64,000 bases of DNA from Trichocoleus desertorum NBK24. Its GTDB lineage: Bacteria; Cyanobacteriota; Cyanobacteriia; FACHB-46. A program made the position numbers and the translations under genes. Under the pieces are notes generated by a model. That model ran no database searches, was not told where the DNA came from, and worked only from the letters and a program-made list of their open reading frames with translations. Location of the stretch: the NCBI RefSeq assembly GCF_030409055.1, contig NZ_CP116619.1:3821628-3885627 (forward strand). The letters are read 5' to 3'. Of this stretch, positions 35,130-42,747 are shown piece by piece (the stretch's first letter is position 1; every line of letters begins with the position of its first letter).

Positions 35130-36947
35130 TTAGAACTTGAAGGTGGTTCTTACTGTGCCGATGAGGATGTCGTCATTAGCTTCGTTCTGACCAGGAGCTG
35201 TAATCCAGATAACGCCCGGAGTGACAGAGATGTTGTCGTTCACTTGGTACTTGTAGAAACCCTCAAGATGCAGGGAGGTGTCGTCTACAACATCGTTGTT
35301 CTTGCTGCCCAAGTATGGTTCGACACCAGCAACTAGACCAAGGAGGTTACCCTTCTTACCAAAGTCGGGCAGAGCCAAGCCTAGACCGTAGTACCAAACA
35401 TCACGGCTGTTGACGCCAAGGTTAATCACGTTGGTGTAGCCAAAGAAGCCATTGATTGCTAAGGCATTGCTGAGCTTGAAGGAAGCTTGCGCACCATAGG
35501 AGTTACTTACTCTTGGCCCAGCAGCAAGCCCGCCTGCGTTTGCTAGTCCTGTACCTGTAACTGCTGAGAGTACATCGCCCTCAGTTGGGGCACCTAGGTT
35601 GAAAATAGACGTTCCGGTATTGTGATAACCATGAACGTAAGTTAGACCTAGCTCTAAATTATCTCCAGGGGAGAAGGTAAGCTGTCCTAAAGCAGCATAG
35701 TTACCATCAGCTAGACCGTTCTTCTCCGAAGGGTTGGCAGCATCTGGTCCGGCTAGGTAACCAAGGCTAATCGCTACAGCGTCACCAAAGCTGGTGTTGA
35801 TACCAATACCAGCTCCCCCACCAATCCGATAAATTGGGCTTTCTTGGCCAAAGGCAGAGAGTGCACCATTACCACCATCGTAGTCTTCTAGGTAGGGGTT
35901 TACAGTGCTGTAAACGTAGTCACTGTGAATACCACCTGTTCCTGCTAGGTAGACTTGCAAGTTGTCTCCCAAGGGGAAGTAGTAAGACAACCAATCTAGA
36001 ACAATGTCATTGTTACCAGTATTGCCAATGTTGAACTGCTGAGTTCCTTCAGCGGTACCTCTGGGGGCGTCTGGAGTTCCATCATTGTTGAAATCTGTAG
36101 AAAAGGCAGCTGCATTACCAGCAGCAAGGCGAGTATGTAGTACGTCTCTACCAGTGAAGCTGCTTTGCAGGTCTAGACGAACCCGGTCTTGTAGCACAGG
36201 GTTGTTGGAAACACCTTGGTTGAACTCGTCAGTAACCGCGAAGATCGCCTCACCAACCAACTTAGTTGTGGTGGAGAATTGGTTAGCTTCGAGTTCAGCA
36301 GTGCGAGCTTCTAGAGCATCAACACGACCGCGAAGAGTCGCCAACTCAGCTGAGAACTCTTCTTGGAGGCGCTGTAGGGTTGCTAGGTCTTCCTTGGTGA
36401 CGAGGTCAGCAGTGCCTGCTGCAATGAGTTCGTTGACGCGGTCCATGCAAGCATTCAAACCAGCGGCAAACTCATAACGAGTCATTGCCCGGTTGCCACG
36501 ATAGGTACCGTCGGGATAACCCGCGATACAGCCATAGCGCTCAACCAAGGATTGCAGTGCTTGGAAAGCCCAATCGGTAGGTTGTACGTCAGACAGCTGA
36601 GAAACGGAAGTGACTTGAGAGATAGAATTCTGAGACTTGCCCTCGGTGCTGTATCTGTTGACTTGATCGAGGGAAGAAGTATCGGCTGGAACTTGTTGCG
36701 CAATCTGAACGGGGGTTTGCGCTTGGCTAGGGATAGTTGCAAAAACAGGAGCTACATCTGCTTCTGGAGCTTCTGGCTGAGCAGAAACAGCTACTGGAGC
36801 CAAGTCTTGAGCGGCTGCTGTAACCTGCGGTTGAGCTGCTTCAGCGGTAACCCCAGCTTCTGCCGCGATCGCACCTGAAGAAATTGCTAAAACGGTACCC
36901 AAGATAGCAGGGCTAACCAATAATGACTTCCACAGAATCTTTGACAT
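35130..36947 (-). CDS. Iron-uptake porin with SLH domain (copy 2)
   Basis: The 605-residue protein has the same order as its neighbour: signal peptide (MSKILWKSLLVSPAILGTVL, cleavage near AIA), an Ala/Pro/Gln-rich linker of about 80 residues that the first copy lacks, the SLH domain, the coiled coil and an OprB-like barrel ending RTTFKF. The barrels of the two copies differ clearly in sequence, so pore properties may differ. I choose ATG 36947 because GGAG lies ten bases upstream and the signal peptide then starts cleanly. Both genes have their own terminator, so they are separate units. Confidence 0.92.
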   Translation of the reverse strand: MSKILWKSLLVSPAILGTVLAISSGAIAAEAGVTAEAAQPQVTAAAQDLAPVAVSAQPEAPEADVAPVFATIPSQAQTPVQIAQQVPADTSSLDQVNRYSTEGKSQNSISQVTSVSQLSDVQPTDWAFQALQSLVERYGCIAGYPDGTYRGNRAMTRYEFAAGLNACMDRVNELIAAGTADLVTKEDLATLQRLQEEFSAELATLRGRVDALEARTAELEANQFSTTTKLVGEAIFAVTDEFNQGVSNNPVLQDRVRLDLQSSFTGRDVLHTRLAAGNAAAFSTDFNNDGTPDAPRGTAEGTQQFNIGNTGNNDIVLDWLSYYFPLGDNLQVYLAGTGGIHSDYVYSTVNPYLEDYDGGNGALSAFGQESPIYRIGGGAGIGINTSFGDAVAISLGYLAGPDAANPSEKNGLADGNYAALGQLTFSPGDNLELGLTYVHGYHNTGTSIFNLGAPTEGDVLSAVTGTGLANAGGLAAGPRVSNSYGAQASFKLSNALAINGFFGYTNVINLGVNSRDVWYYGLGLALPDFGKKGNLLGLVAGVEPYLGSKNNDVVDDTSLHLEGFYKYQVNDNISVTPGVIWITAPGQNEANDDILIGTVRTTFKF

Positions 36948-37273
36948 TCTTTTTGTTCTCCTCACACCTGCTGTAGGACGACTAAGCTAAGTCATCTATC
37001 TACTAGTCTACGATAGAGACTCACGACGTTCCGTAATTGTTCCCACTAATTTTGAAATTGATAAACTTGATCAAAACTGTTTGGGCAAATCGCGAAACGG
37101 TGTGTCTTAGCTTACATTTTTAGCAAAAACTAGCGGATTCTTCAATTCAAAGTTAACTTTACTAGCTGAAAATCGCCGAGAATTTATGAGGATTCCTTAA
37201 CCTGAAATTGTCCTATACCTCTACTATAGGTTGCAACTGCTGCCTAGAAAGCAAGATGCAGTAAAGAAACAGA
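36948..37273. other. Promoter region of the second porin gene
   Basis: This 326-base gap lies upstream of the porin gene and downstream of the pterin dehydratase stop. It is A/T-rich with TTACATTTTTAGC near 37115-37127, which recalls half of an HLR1 (RpaB) site, but no second half is clear. No RNA gene is seen. Confidence 0.3.
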
Positions 37274-37552
37274 TTAAATTTGCGAGATTTGTTGAGCTAG
37301 GTCAAAATCCTTCTGGGTTAGTCCACCTGAGTCATGGGTGGTTAAAACCACCGTAACTTTGTTGTAGGAAATTTGTAGGTCTGGATGGTGGTTAGCTCCC
37401 TCGGCAGGCTCAACCAATTTATTGACGAAGGCGATCGCCTCAACAAAATCTTTGAACTTGCGGACAGACTGAAGAGTTTTCCCCTGTACTTCCCAACCAG
37501 AAAGTAGATGAGCCTGTGCTTCAATCTCAGCTTCGTTCAGCAGTGGAGCCAT
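37274..37552 (-). CDS. 4a-hydroxytetrahydrobiopterin dehydratase (PCD/DCoH)
   Basis: The 92-residue protein matches the pterin-4a-carbinolamine dehydratase family: LLSGWEVQGKTL, FVNKLVEPAEGANHHPDLQISYNKVTVVLTTHDSGGLTQKDFDLA, with the catalytic His-His pair. It dehydrates the 4a-hydroxypterin formed by aromatic hydroxylases; in cyanobacteria it may also serve molybdopterin or tetrahydrobiopterin recycling. ATG 37552 is preceded by AAGGAG at eight bases, so the longer TTG-type start at 37600 is rejected. It lies downstream of the structured RNA region on the same strand. Confidence 0.92.
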   Translation of the reverse strand: MAPLLNEAEIEAQAHLLSGWEVQGKTLQSVRKFKDFVEAIAFVNKLVEPAEGANHHPDLQISYNKVTVVLTTHDSGGLTQKDFDLAQQISQI

Positions 37553-37759
37553 ACTCAACTCCTTAAATTTATGAAATCTGATGGCTTTAAATAAAGCCAC
37601 TCTAAGATTCTAGGTAAAAGGCGCAGTTCAGCAAAATCGGATTTATGTGTCGCTAAGATTCCGAACTTTGCTAAATCTTGGCTAAATTAAAGTGCGATCG
37701 CAGGTACTTAAAGGCACTTAGATGAAGCTCAAAAACAAAATAACCCTTTAAAGAACTAT

Positions 37760-38035
37760 CCGCTCTCACCAAGCCTTCTGTGTAACTCTTGCGAGCAACT
37801 CATTGTGCAATGGGGTGAGAGCGGTGTAGCGGGTCGTCAAATTGAAACCAGACTGCCGGGAGGAACTCCCTGTCAGCCCAGTAACTAAAGTTACTCAGTT
37901 TTTCTGGAAACCTAGATAACTAGAGACTAGATAAACTGTGGCTAACTGTTAGAGAACAGCCCCGGCGCGCAGCCGGCTAACTTCAAACTGACGACCCAGG
38001 CATTTACTACTATCTTGCATGGGCATCACCTCCTT
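37760..38035 (-). ncRNA. Candidate structured RNA with embedded short ORF, downstream of psbD
   Basis: On the minus strand GGGTCGTCA (37997-37989) pairs over nine bases with TGACGACCC (37839-37831), extended after a two-base mismatch by TTGAA/TTCAA. Inside are AGTAAC/GTTACT and GGGAG/CTCCC hairpins. 3' of this, CCGCTCTCACC (37824-37814) pairs over eleven bases with GGTGAGAGCGG (37770-37760). That stem encloses a CATTG/CAATG hairpin and a CTC-GCAA-GAG hairpin with a GNRA loop; TTCTTT follows. The 5' pairing arm is inside a short ORF with a full Shine-Dalgarno. I recognise no known family. Confidence 0.45.
37949..38020 (-). CDS. Short ORF with perfect Shine-Dalgarno (23 codons)
   Basis: AAGGAGGTG (38035-38027), the full complement of the 16S anti-Shine-Dalgarno, stands before ATG 38026 and ATG 38020. 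The spacing fits ATG 38020, giving 23 residues that begin MQDSSKCLGRQF and end in LRAGAVL. The ORF overlaps the 5' pairing arm of the long stem in the structured RNA, so translating ribosomes would open that stem. It could be a leader peptide, a regulatory microprotein or a dual-function RNA. No known family. Confidence 0.45.
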   Translation of the reverse strand: MQDSSKCLGRQFEVSRLRAGAVL

Positions 38036-38134
38036 GAGTCCCTAAGCGGATTAATTCTTAGATGGCAGAGCTAAAAGCTCCGGGTGCATTCACCTTTAGC
38101 TAAGATAACACACCAATTCAGAGATGTGTGTTCA

Positions 38135-38167
38135 TAAAAAAGCCCTTACCTACTTAAAGATAAGGGC
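38135..38167 (-). terminator. Terminator of psbD
   Basis: On the minus strand GCCCTTA and TAAGGGC form a seven-base stem with a twelve-base loop and a run of six T. It lies about 50 bases past the psbD stop. Confidence 0.85.
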
Positions 38168-38215
38168 AACGGTTTAGCTAAACCAAAATGGCTCAGCTAG
38201 CCTTCATAAACACAA

Positions 38216-39274
38216 TTACAGAGCATTACCGCGAGGTAGTACTTCTTCAGGGAAGACAAAGTTTTCGTGTGGCTGGTCTTGAGGAGCCATCCAAGCGCGG
38301 ATGCCCTCGTTCAGCAAGATGTTCTTCGTGTAGAACGTCTCAAATTCAGGGTCCTCCGCTGCGCGAATCTCTTGCGACACGAAGTCGTAAGCTCGCAGGT
38401 TCAGCGCCAGACCGACAATTCCGATCGCACTCATCCACAGACCCATCACGGGCACAAACAGCATGAAGAAGTGCAACCACCGCTTGTTGGAGAACGCAAT
38501 CCCGAAGATTTGGCTCCAGAAGCGGTTCGCCGTCACCATTGAGTAGGTTTCTTCGGCTTGGGTGGGGTTGAAGGCGCGGAAGGTGTTGGACCCTTGGCCG
38601 TCTTCAAACAAGGTGTTTTCCACGGTAGCTCCGTGAATCGCACACAGCAGCGCCCCACCGAGTACACCTGCGACACCCATCATGTGGAAGGGGTTCAAGG
38701 TCCAGTTGTGGAAGCCTTGCAGGAACAGCAGGAAGCGGAAAATCGCTGCCACTCCGAAGCTGGGAGCGAAGAACCAACCCGACTGACCCAAGGGGTACAT
38801 TAGGAATACCGACACAAACACCGCAATCGGTGCCGAAAAGGCGATCGCGTTGTAGGGACGGATGCCCACGAGGCGAGCGATTTCGAACTGGCGGAGCATG
38901 AAGCCGATGAGAGCGAAGGCACCGTGGAGGGCGACGAAGGCCCAGAGGCCACCGAGCTGACACCAGCGAGTGAAGTCACCTTGAGCTTCAGGACCCCACA
39001 GCAGCAGCAAGGAATGGCCCAAGCTGTTGGGAGGAGTCGAGACAGCGACGGTGAGGAAGTTGCATCCTTCTAAGTAGGAGCTAGCCAACCCGTGGGTGTA
39101 CCAAGAGCTGACGAAGGTGGTTCCGGTCATCCAGCCGCCAATTGCCAAGAAGGCGCAGGGGAACAGGAGAATCCCGGACCAGCCGACGAAGACGAAGCGA
39201 TCGCGTTTGAGCCAGTCGTCGAGGGCGTCGAACCACCCCCGCTCTGCCTGCGCGCGTCCCATTGCTATGGTCAT
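38216..39274 (-). CDS. psbD: Photosystem II D2 protein
   Basis: The 352-residue protein is a full-length D2 with five transmembrane helices and the conserved stretches [68 protein letters not shown] and [21 protein letters not shown], ending [11 protein letters not shown]2 binds the special-pair chlorophylls, pheophytin, QA and non-haem iron with D1. I start at ATG 39274 because GGAG precedes it; a TTG at 39289 would add five residues. psbC normally overlaps the psbD 3' end, but here a terminator follows instead, so this is the stand-alone (psbD2-type) copy. Confidence 0.97.
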   Translation of the reverse strand: MTIAMGRAQAERGWFDALDDWLKRDRFVFVGWSGILLFPCAFLAIGGWMTGTTFVSSWYTHGLASSYLEGCNFLTVAVSTPPNSLGHSLLLLWGPEAQGDFTRWCQLGGLWAFVALHGAFALIGFMLRQFEIARLVGIRPYNAIAFSAPIAVFVSVFLMYPLGQSGWFFAPSFGVAAIFRFLLFLQGFHNWTLNPFHMMGVAGVLGGALLCAIHGATVENTLFEDGQGSNTFRAFNPTQAEETYSMVTANRFWSQIFGIAFSNKRWLHFFMLFVPVMGLWMSAIGIVGLALNLRAYDFVSQEIRAAEDPEFETFYTKNILLNEGIRAWMAPQDQPHENFVFPEEVLPRGNAL

Positions 39275-39406
39275 AGCGCAAATCTCCAAAATTTATGAGT
39301 ACTGAAAGAAAGCGCCCTACAACACAAATCAACGGTTTCTATCTAAAAAATGAAAGCAGTTGCGTTGAAATGTGAGTAGAGTTTACGTTTCTTTACTATG
39401 CCTTTC

Positions 39407-39435
39407 ATTATATGAGTAACTTTTTGAAATTTCAT
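39407..39435 (-). promoter_or_regulatory. Probable psbD promoter
   Basis: TATAAT on the minus strand (39412-39407) lies about 130 bases upstream of the psbD ATG, leaving a long A/T-rich leader. GTTACTCA just upstream of the -10 resembles half of an HLR1 element used by RpaB. The rest of the 39290-39633 gap shows no gene or RNA I can support. Confidence 0.4.
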
Positions 39436-39633
39436 CCCCTTAATGCTCTGAGGTAAGGTTTCATCTTTCTTTTGTTTCCTCTTTCCTGGGTTCAATCTGC
39501 AAGAATCCATGACTGGTCAGCTCTGAGAGACAGGATGGTGGAGGCTAAAAGCAGCTTGTCGGCTCATCTACTCTGGAATCTGTCTATAGTTGAAATTGAA
39601 ATGCAGTCAACTTTCCCATAAATTCTGAATTAC

Positions 39634-39897
39634 ATGTTCACCATTGACTTGATTCTGAAAAACACTCCCCTTACTGTCTCGGTTCAGCGCAAGGCATCCG
39701 AGGATGCTGAGGCTACCTATAAGCAGGTTTTGGATGCAATTAAATCTGGTAATGCCCAAGTATTGGAACTGACTTGCGATCGCCAGCCAGATAAAAAAAT
39801 AGCTATCTTGAGCAGCGAAATCTCCGGTGTTCAGATCTCCGAAAAATCCAGCACTGCTTCTGGTAGACCCCCTGGTTTCTTTGCTCTGGCTGAATGA
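39634..39897 (+). CDS. UPF0367-family small protein
   Basis: The 87-residue protein reads MFTIDLILKNTPLTVSVQRK, then LELTCDRQPDKKIAILSSEISGVQISEK and GRPPGFFALAE. This matches the cyanobacterial UPF0367 family in length and in the invariant LELTCDRQ and the C-terminal GFF. Its function is not known. The stop overlaps the start of the following ATPase gene by four bases (ATGA), so the two are translationally coupled and probably act together. Confidence 0.8.
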   Translation: MFTIDLILKNTPLTVSVQRKASEDAEATYKQVLDAIKSGNAQVLELTCDRQPDKKIAILSSEISGVQISEKSSTASGRPPGFFALAE

Positions 39898-40595
39898 ACG
39901 AAGCTACCGAGTCCGCAACCACTAGTGCAGCCATCGTAGTAGAGAATCTTGCCTTCAAATGGCCGAAGGGAGATTCAGTACTACAAGGCTGTTCGCTGAG
40001 CGTCCCTAAAGGCGAATTTTGGATGCTTTTAGGGACTAATGGCAGCGGCAAATCAACGTTACTGAGATTGCTGGCTGGTTTGCTCAGTCCTGAGTCTGGG
40101 CAGATCCGCACCGCGCAACCCGTCGGCTTTGTGTTTCAAAACCCCGATCACCAACTGGTGATGCCAACGGTTGGGGCTGATGTCGCTTTTGGCTTGGTAG
40201 AAGAGAAACTCTCAACGCTACAGGTGCGTCAGCGGGTGGAAGAAGCTTTGGCCGCAGTGAATCTGTGGGCGTTTCAACGCCGTCCTATTTACGCCCTGAG
40301 TGGTGGACAGAAGCAAAGAATTGCCATTGCAGGAGCGATCGCTCGGCATTGCGAAGTTTTGCTGCTTGATGAACCGACGGCACTCCTCGATCCAGATAGC
40401 CAACTGGATTTGGTTGTGCAAGTACAACGTTTGGTAAAAAGTCGCGGATTAACTGCTCTTTGGGTCACTCATCGTCTTGATGAATTAAATTACTGTGATG
40501 GTGCTTTTTTGCTCGATCGCGGTAGCGTGGTTGATTCTGGCGATCCAGAACGGTTGAAACAGCGTCTGATGCAGATTCAAGAGGTTGCCTCTTAA
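39894..40595 (+). CDS. ABC transporter ATPase, energy-coupling-factor (CbiO/EcfA) type
   Basis: The 233-residue ATPase has Walker [14 protein letters not shown]-loop FVFQNPDHQLVMPTVGADVAFG, signature LSGGQKQRI and Walker B LLLDEPTALLD. The QNPDHQ and ADVAFGL phrases are typical of ECF and cobalt/nickel importer ATPases, which power uptake of vitamins or metals. No membrane T- or S-component is adjacent, so the substrate is unknown. It is translationally coupled to the UPF0367 gene. Confidence 0.88.
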   Translation: MNEATESATTSAAIVVENLAFKWPKGDSVLQGCSLSVPKGEFWMLLGTNGSGKSTLLRLLAGLLSPESGQIRTAQPVGFVFQNPDHQLVMPTVGADVAFGLVEEKLSTLQVRQRVEEALAAVNLWAFQRRPIYALSGGQKQRIAIAGAIARHCEVLLLDEPTALLDPDSQLDLVVQVQRLVKSRGLTALWVTHRLDELNYCDGAFLLDRGSVVDSGDPERLKQRLMQIQEVAS

Positions 40596-40672
40596 TCAAT
40601 TCAGCAGCGTTTTGAACTCCGCTCCTGAGCAATGGATCGCTCTAATGAATTCTCTAAGTGAATTCGTGATTG

Positions 40673-40706
40673 GCGGCGATGGCAGAGAGTCTATCGCCGC
40701 TTTCTT
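40673..40706 (+). terminator. Terminator of the UPF0367-ATPase unit
   Basis: GCGGCGAT (40673-40680) pairs with ATCGCCGC (40693-40700) over eight bases, followed by TTTCTT. It lies about 80 bases after the ATPase stop. Confidence 0.6.
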
Positions 40707-40785
40707 GTAACAGAACGCAACAAAAAATGCAATGATTAGAAATATGGATTATACAGTTATGCAAACCTAAACCTTTTTTTGAACA

Positions 40786-41355
40786 ATGCCCCGCTCTGTG
40801 CCGCAGGCTGTTTTGCTAGTGGACGGCTATAACGTAGTCGGAACTTGGCCTGAGCTGAAACAAGCGCGTGATCGTGATGGTCTAGAAGCAGCAAGGTGGA
40901 AACTCATTGAAGCTTTAACCAACTACAGCGCTTTTCAAGGCTACGAAACCCAAGTTGTGTTCGATGCTCAGTATCGCGATACATGCAGTAGCTGCGAAGT
41001 CGTGACCCAAAATTTATCGGTTCACTACACGGATTTTGGTCAGACCGCAGATACCTATATTGAAAAAGCTTGTGCCTTGTTTCGTCATGATCTGCGTAAA
41101 TTTCATAGTCGGCTGATTGTTGCGACTTCAGATCGGGCTCAGCAATTGACAGTGGTGGGCTATGGAGCTGAATGGCTGTCAGCTCAGCAGTTGGCTTTTG
41201 AGGTTGAAGCCATTGCCCGACGGATTCAGCGCAAGCAACGCAACACTCAGCGATCGTCACAGCGATTTTTGGCTAACTTCCTAGATCCTGCTGCCCAACA
41301 ACGTTTGGCAGAACTGCGGATGGGCGTCAAACCAAAAAAACTCAAGGAATATTAG
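40786..41355 (+). CDS. NYN-domain (YacP/Rae1-like) ribonuclease
   Basis: The 189-residue protein has the PIN-like NYN fold: LLVDGYNVVGTWPEL with the first Asp, QVVFDAQYRDTCSS, and TADTYIEKACALF and LIVATSDRAQQ with the other acidic residues. YacP/Rae1 enzymes cleave mRNA in the ribosomal A site in Bacillus; the cyanobacterial form is of unconfirmed target. The C-terminus is basic (KPKKLKEY) and may bind RNA. ATG start; the gene ends about 80 bases before tRNA-Asn. Confidence 0.85.
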   Translation: MPRSVPQAVLLVDGYNVVGTWPELKQARDRDGLEAARWKLIEALTNYSAFQGYETQVVFDAQYRDTCSSCEVVTQNLSVHYTDFGQTADTYIEKACALFRHDLRKFHSRLIVATSDRAQQLTVVGYGAEWLSAQQLAFEVEAIARRIQRKQRNTQRSSQRFLANFLDPAAQQRLAELRMGVKPKKLKEY

Positions 41356-41435
41356 ATTTTTTTCGAGAAATTTGCTGAAAGGGGTTGCAAAGATAGGGTG
41401 AGTCTAGTTATTATAGTTTTCGCGCACTGAAACGT

Positions 41436-41507
41436 TCCTCAGTAGCTCAGTGGTAGAGCGGTCGGCTGTTAACCGATTGGTCGCAGGTTCGAGTCCTGCC
41501 TGGGGAG
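41436..41507 (+). tRNA. tRNA-Asn (anticodon GTT)
   Basis: The cloverleaf has acceptor TCCTCAG paired with CTGGGGA, D arm GCTC/GAGC, anticodon loop CTGTTAA and T arm GGTTCGAGTCC. The CCA end is not encoded. It lies 24 bases upstream of the PLP-enzyme gene. Confidence 0.95.
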
Positions 41508-41531
41508 TTTAACAAATAAGGCTGATATTAG

Positions 41532-42713
41532 GTGAAACCTACACCTGACAAAGATTGGTTGGATTTCTGGTGGTTAGAGCCAGAGGTTACCTTTCTGAAT
41601 CATGGTGCCTTCGGTGCTTGCCCAAAATCCGTCCTAGAGATCCAACAGCAATTCCGACAGCGATTAGAGCGACAGCCGCTGCGTTTTCTTGCCCAAGACT
41701 TAGAAGATTTGCTAGATGCTGCTCGTGGAATATTGGCAGAATTTGTTGGGGCAGACCCATTAGATTTAGCCTTTGTCCCTAATGCCACGACCGGGGTCAA
41801 CACTGTCTTGCGATCGCTCCATTTCACCCCTGACGATGAGCTGCTGACTACCAACCACGAGTACAACGCTTGTCGGAACGCCCTTGATTTTGTAGCAGCC
41901 CGCTCTGGCGCTCGTATTGTAGTGGCAGAAATTCCTTTGCCGATCCAGTCTCCGGAGCAGGTGATAGAGGCGGTTATTGCCAAGATCTCACCTAAAACTC
42001 GATTAGCACTACTCGATCACATCACGAGTCAAACTGGCTTGGTGATGCCGATTCAGCAGTTGGTACAAGAACTAAACCAACGGGGCATCGATACTTTAAT
42101 AGATGGGGCGCACGCACCAGGGTCAGTGTCGCTAAATGTATCAGCGATTGGTGCGACGTATTACACAGGTAATTGCCATAAATGGTTGTGTGCGCCCAAG
42201 GGAGCGGCGTTTTTGTATGTGCAGCGCGATCGCCAAGCTCAGATTCGTCCTTTGACCATTAGCCATGGGGCTAACTCACTTCGCAGCGATCGCTCACGAT
42301 TCCGTTTAGAGTTCGACTGGCCCGGAACCTATGATCCGAGCGCTTATTTGTCTGTACCCGCCGCGATTGAGTTCATGGGAGGCTTACTGCCTGGAGGTTG
42401 GTCAAAATTGATGGCGCAGAATCGTGCGAAGGCTCTAGCTGCTAGAAAGATTCTGTGTGAAGCCCTAAGCGTCTCGCCACCCTGTCCCGATGACATGATT
42501 GCGGCTTTAGCTGTGGTGCCGCTACCCGATGGCTCTTACCAGGCGTTGCAAACTGCTCTTCTTAACCAATACGGTATTGAAGTGCCGATCGTGCCTTGGC
42601 CTGGAGGACAAAAGCGATTGGTTCGGGTAGCCGCGCAGATTTACAACACAGTGCCGCAATATGAGTATTTGGCTCAGGCGCTCGTAGAGTTGCTAGCAAC
42701 CGAGGCAGGATAA
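41532..42713 (+). CDS. Class V aminotransferase-fold PLP enzyme (isopenicillin-N-epimerase-like)
   Basis: The 393-residue protein has FLNHGAFGACPKSVLE, FVPNATTGVNTVLRSL, LLDHITSQTGLVMP, LIDGAHAPGSVSLN and GNCHKWLCAPKGAAFLYV. The lysine of HKW is the PLP attachment site and GAHAPG is typical of the isopenicillin-N epimerase/cysteine-desulfurase-like branch. Cyanobacterial members are mostly uncharacterised; racemase, lyase or desulfurase activity are all possible. The start is GTG, 24 bases after tRNA-Asn. Fold is secure, reaction is not. Confidence 0.87.
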   Translation: MKPTPDKDWLDFWWLEPEVTFLNHGAFGACPKSVLEIQQQFRQRLERQPLRFLAQDLEDLLDAARGILAEFVGADPLDLAFVPNATTGVNTVLRSLHFTPDDELLTTNHEYNACRNALDFVAARSGARIVVAEIPLPIQSPEQVIEAVIAKISPKTRLALLDHITSQTGLVMPIQQLVQELNQRGIDTLIDGAHAPGSVSLNVSAIGATYYTGNCHKWLCAPKGAAFLYVQRDRQAQIRPLTISHGANSLRSDRSRFRLEFDWPGTYDPSAYLSVPAAIEFMGGLLPGGWSKLMAQNRAKALAARKILCEALSVSPPCPDDMIAALAVVPLPDGSYQALQTALLNQYGIEVPIVPWPGGQKRLVRVAAQIYNTVPQYEYLAQALVELLATEAG

Positions 42714-42747
42714 AAAGGAGGCAGCAGCCTTTGGCAAAGAGAAACTG

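Noticed and set aside
37766..37840. TTG-started 24-codon minus-strand frame inside the structured RNA
   Set aside because: It has no Shine-Dalgarno and its codons coincide with the paired stems, so the open frame is best seen as a by-product of RNA structure.
37760..38035. tmRNA, RNase P or 6S RNA identity for the structured region
   Set aside because: The signature sequences of tmRNA (tag reading frame, 5' GGGGC) and RNase P (GAGGAAAGTCC) are absent, and the fold is not the single long 6S hairpin.
38021..38040. GGGCATCACCTCCTT on the plus strand resembling the 3' end of 16S rRNA
   Set aside because: It is only the complement of a strong Shine-Dalgarno on the minus strand; no other rRNA sequence is present.
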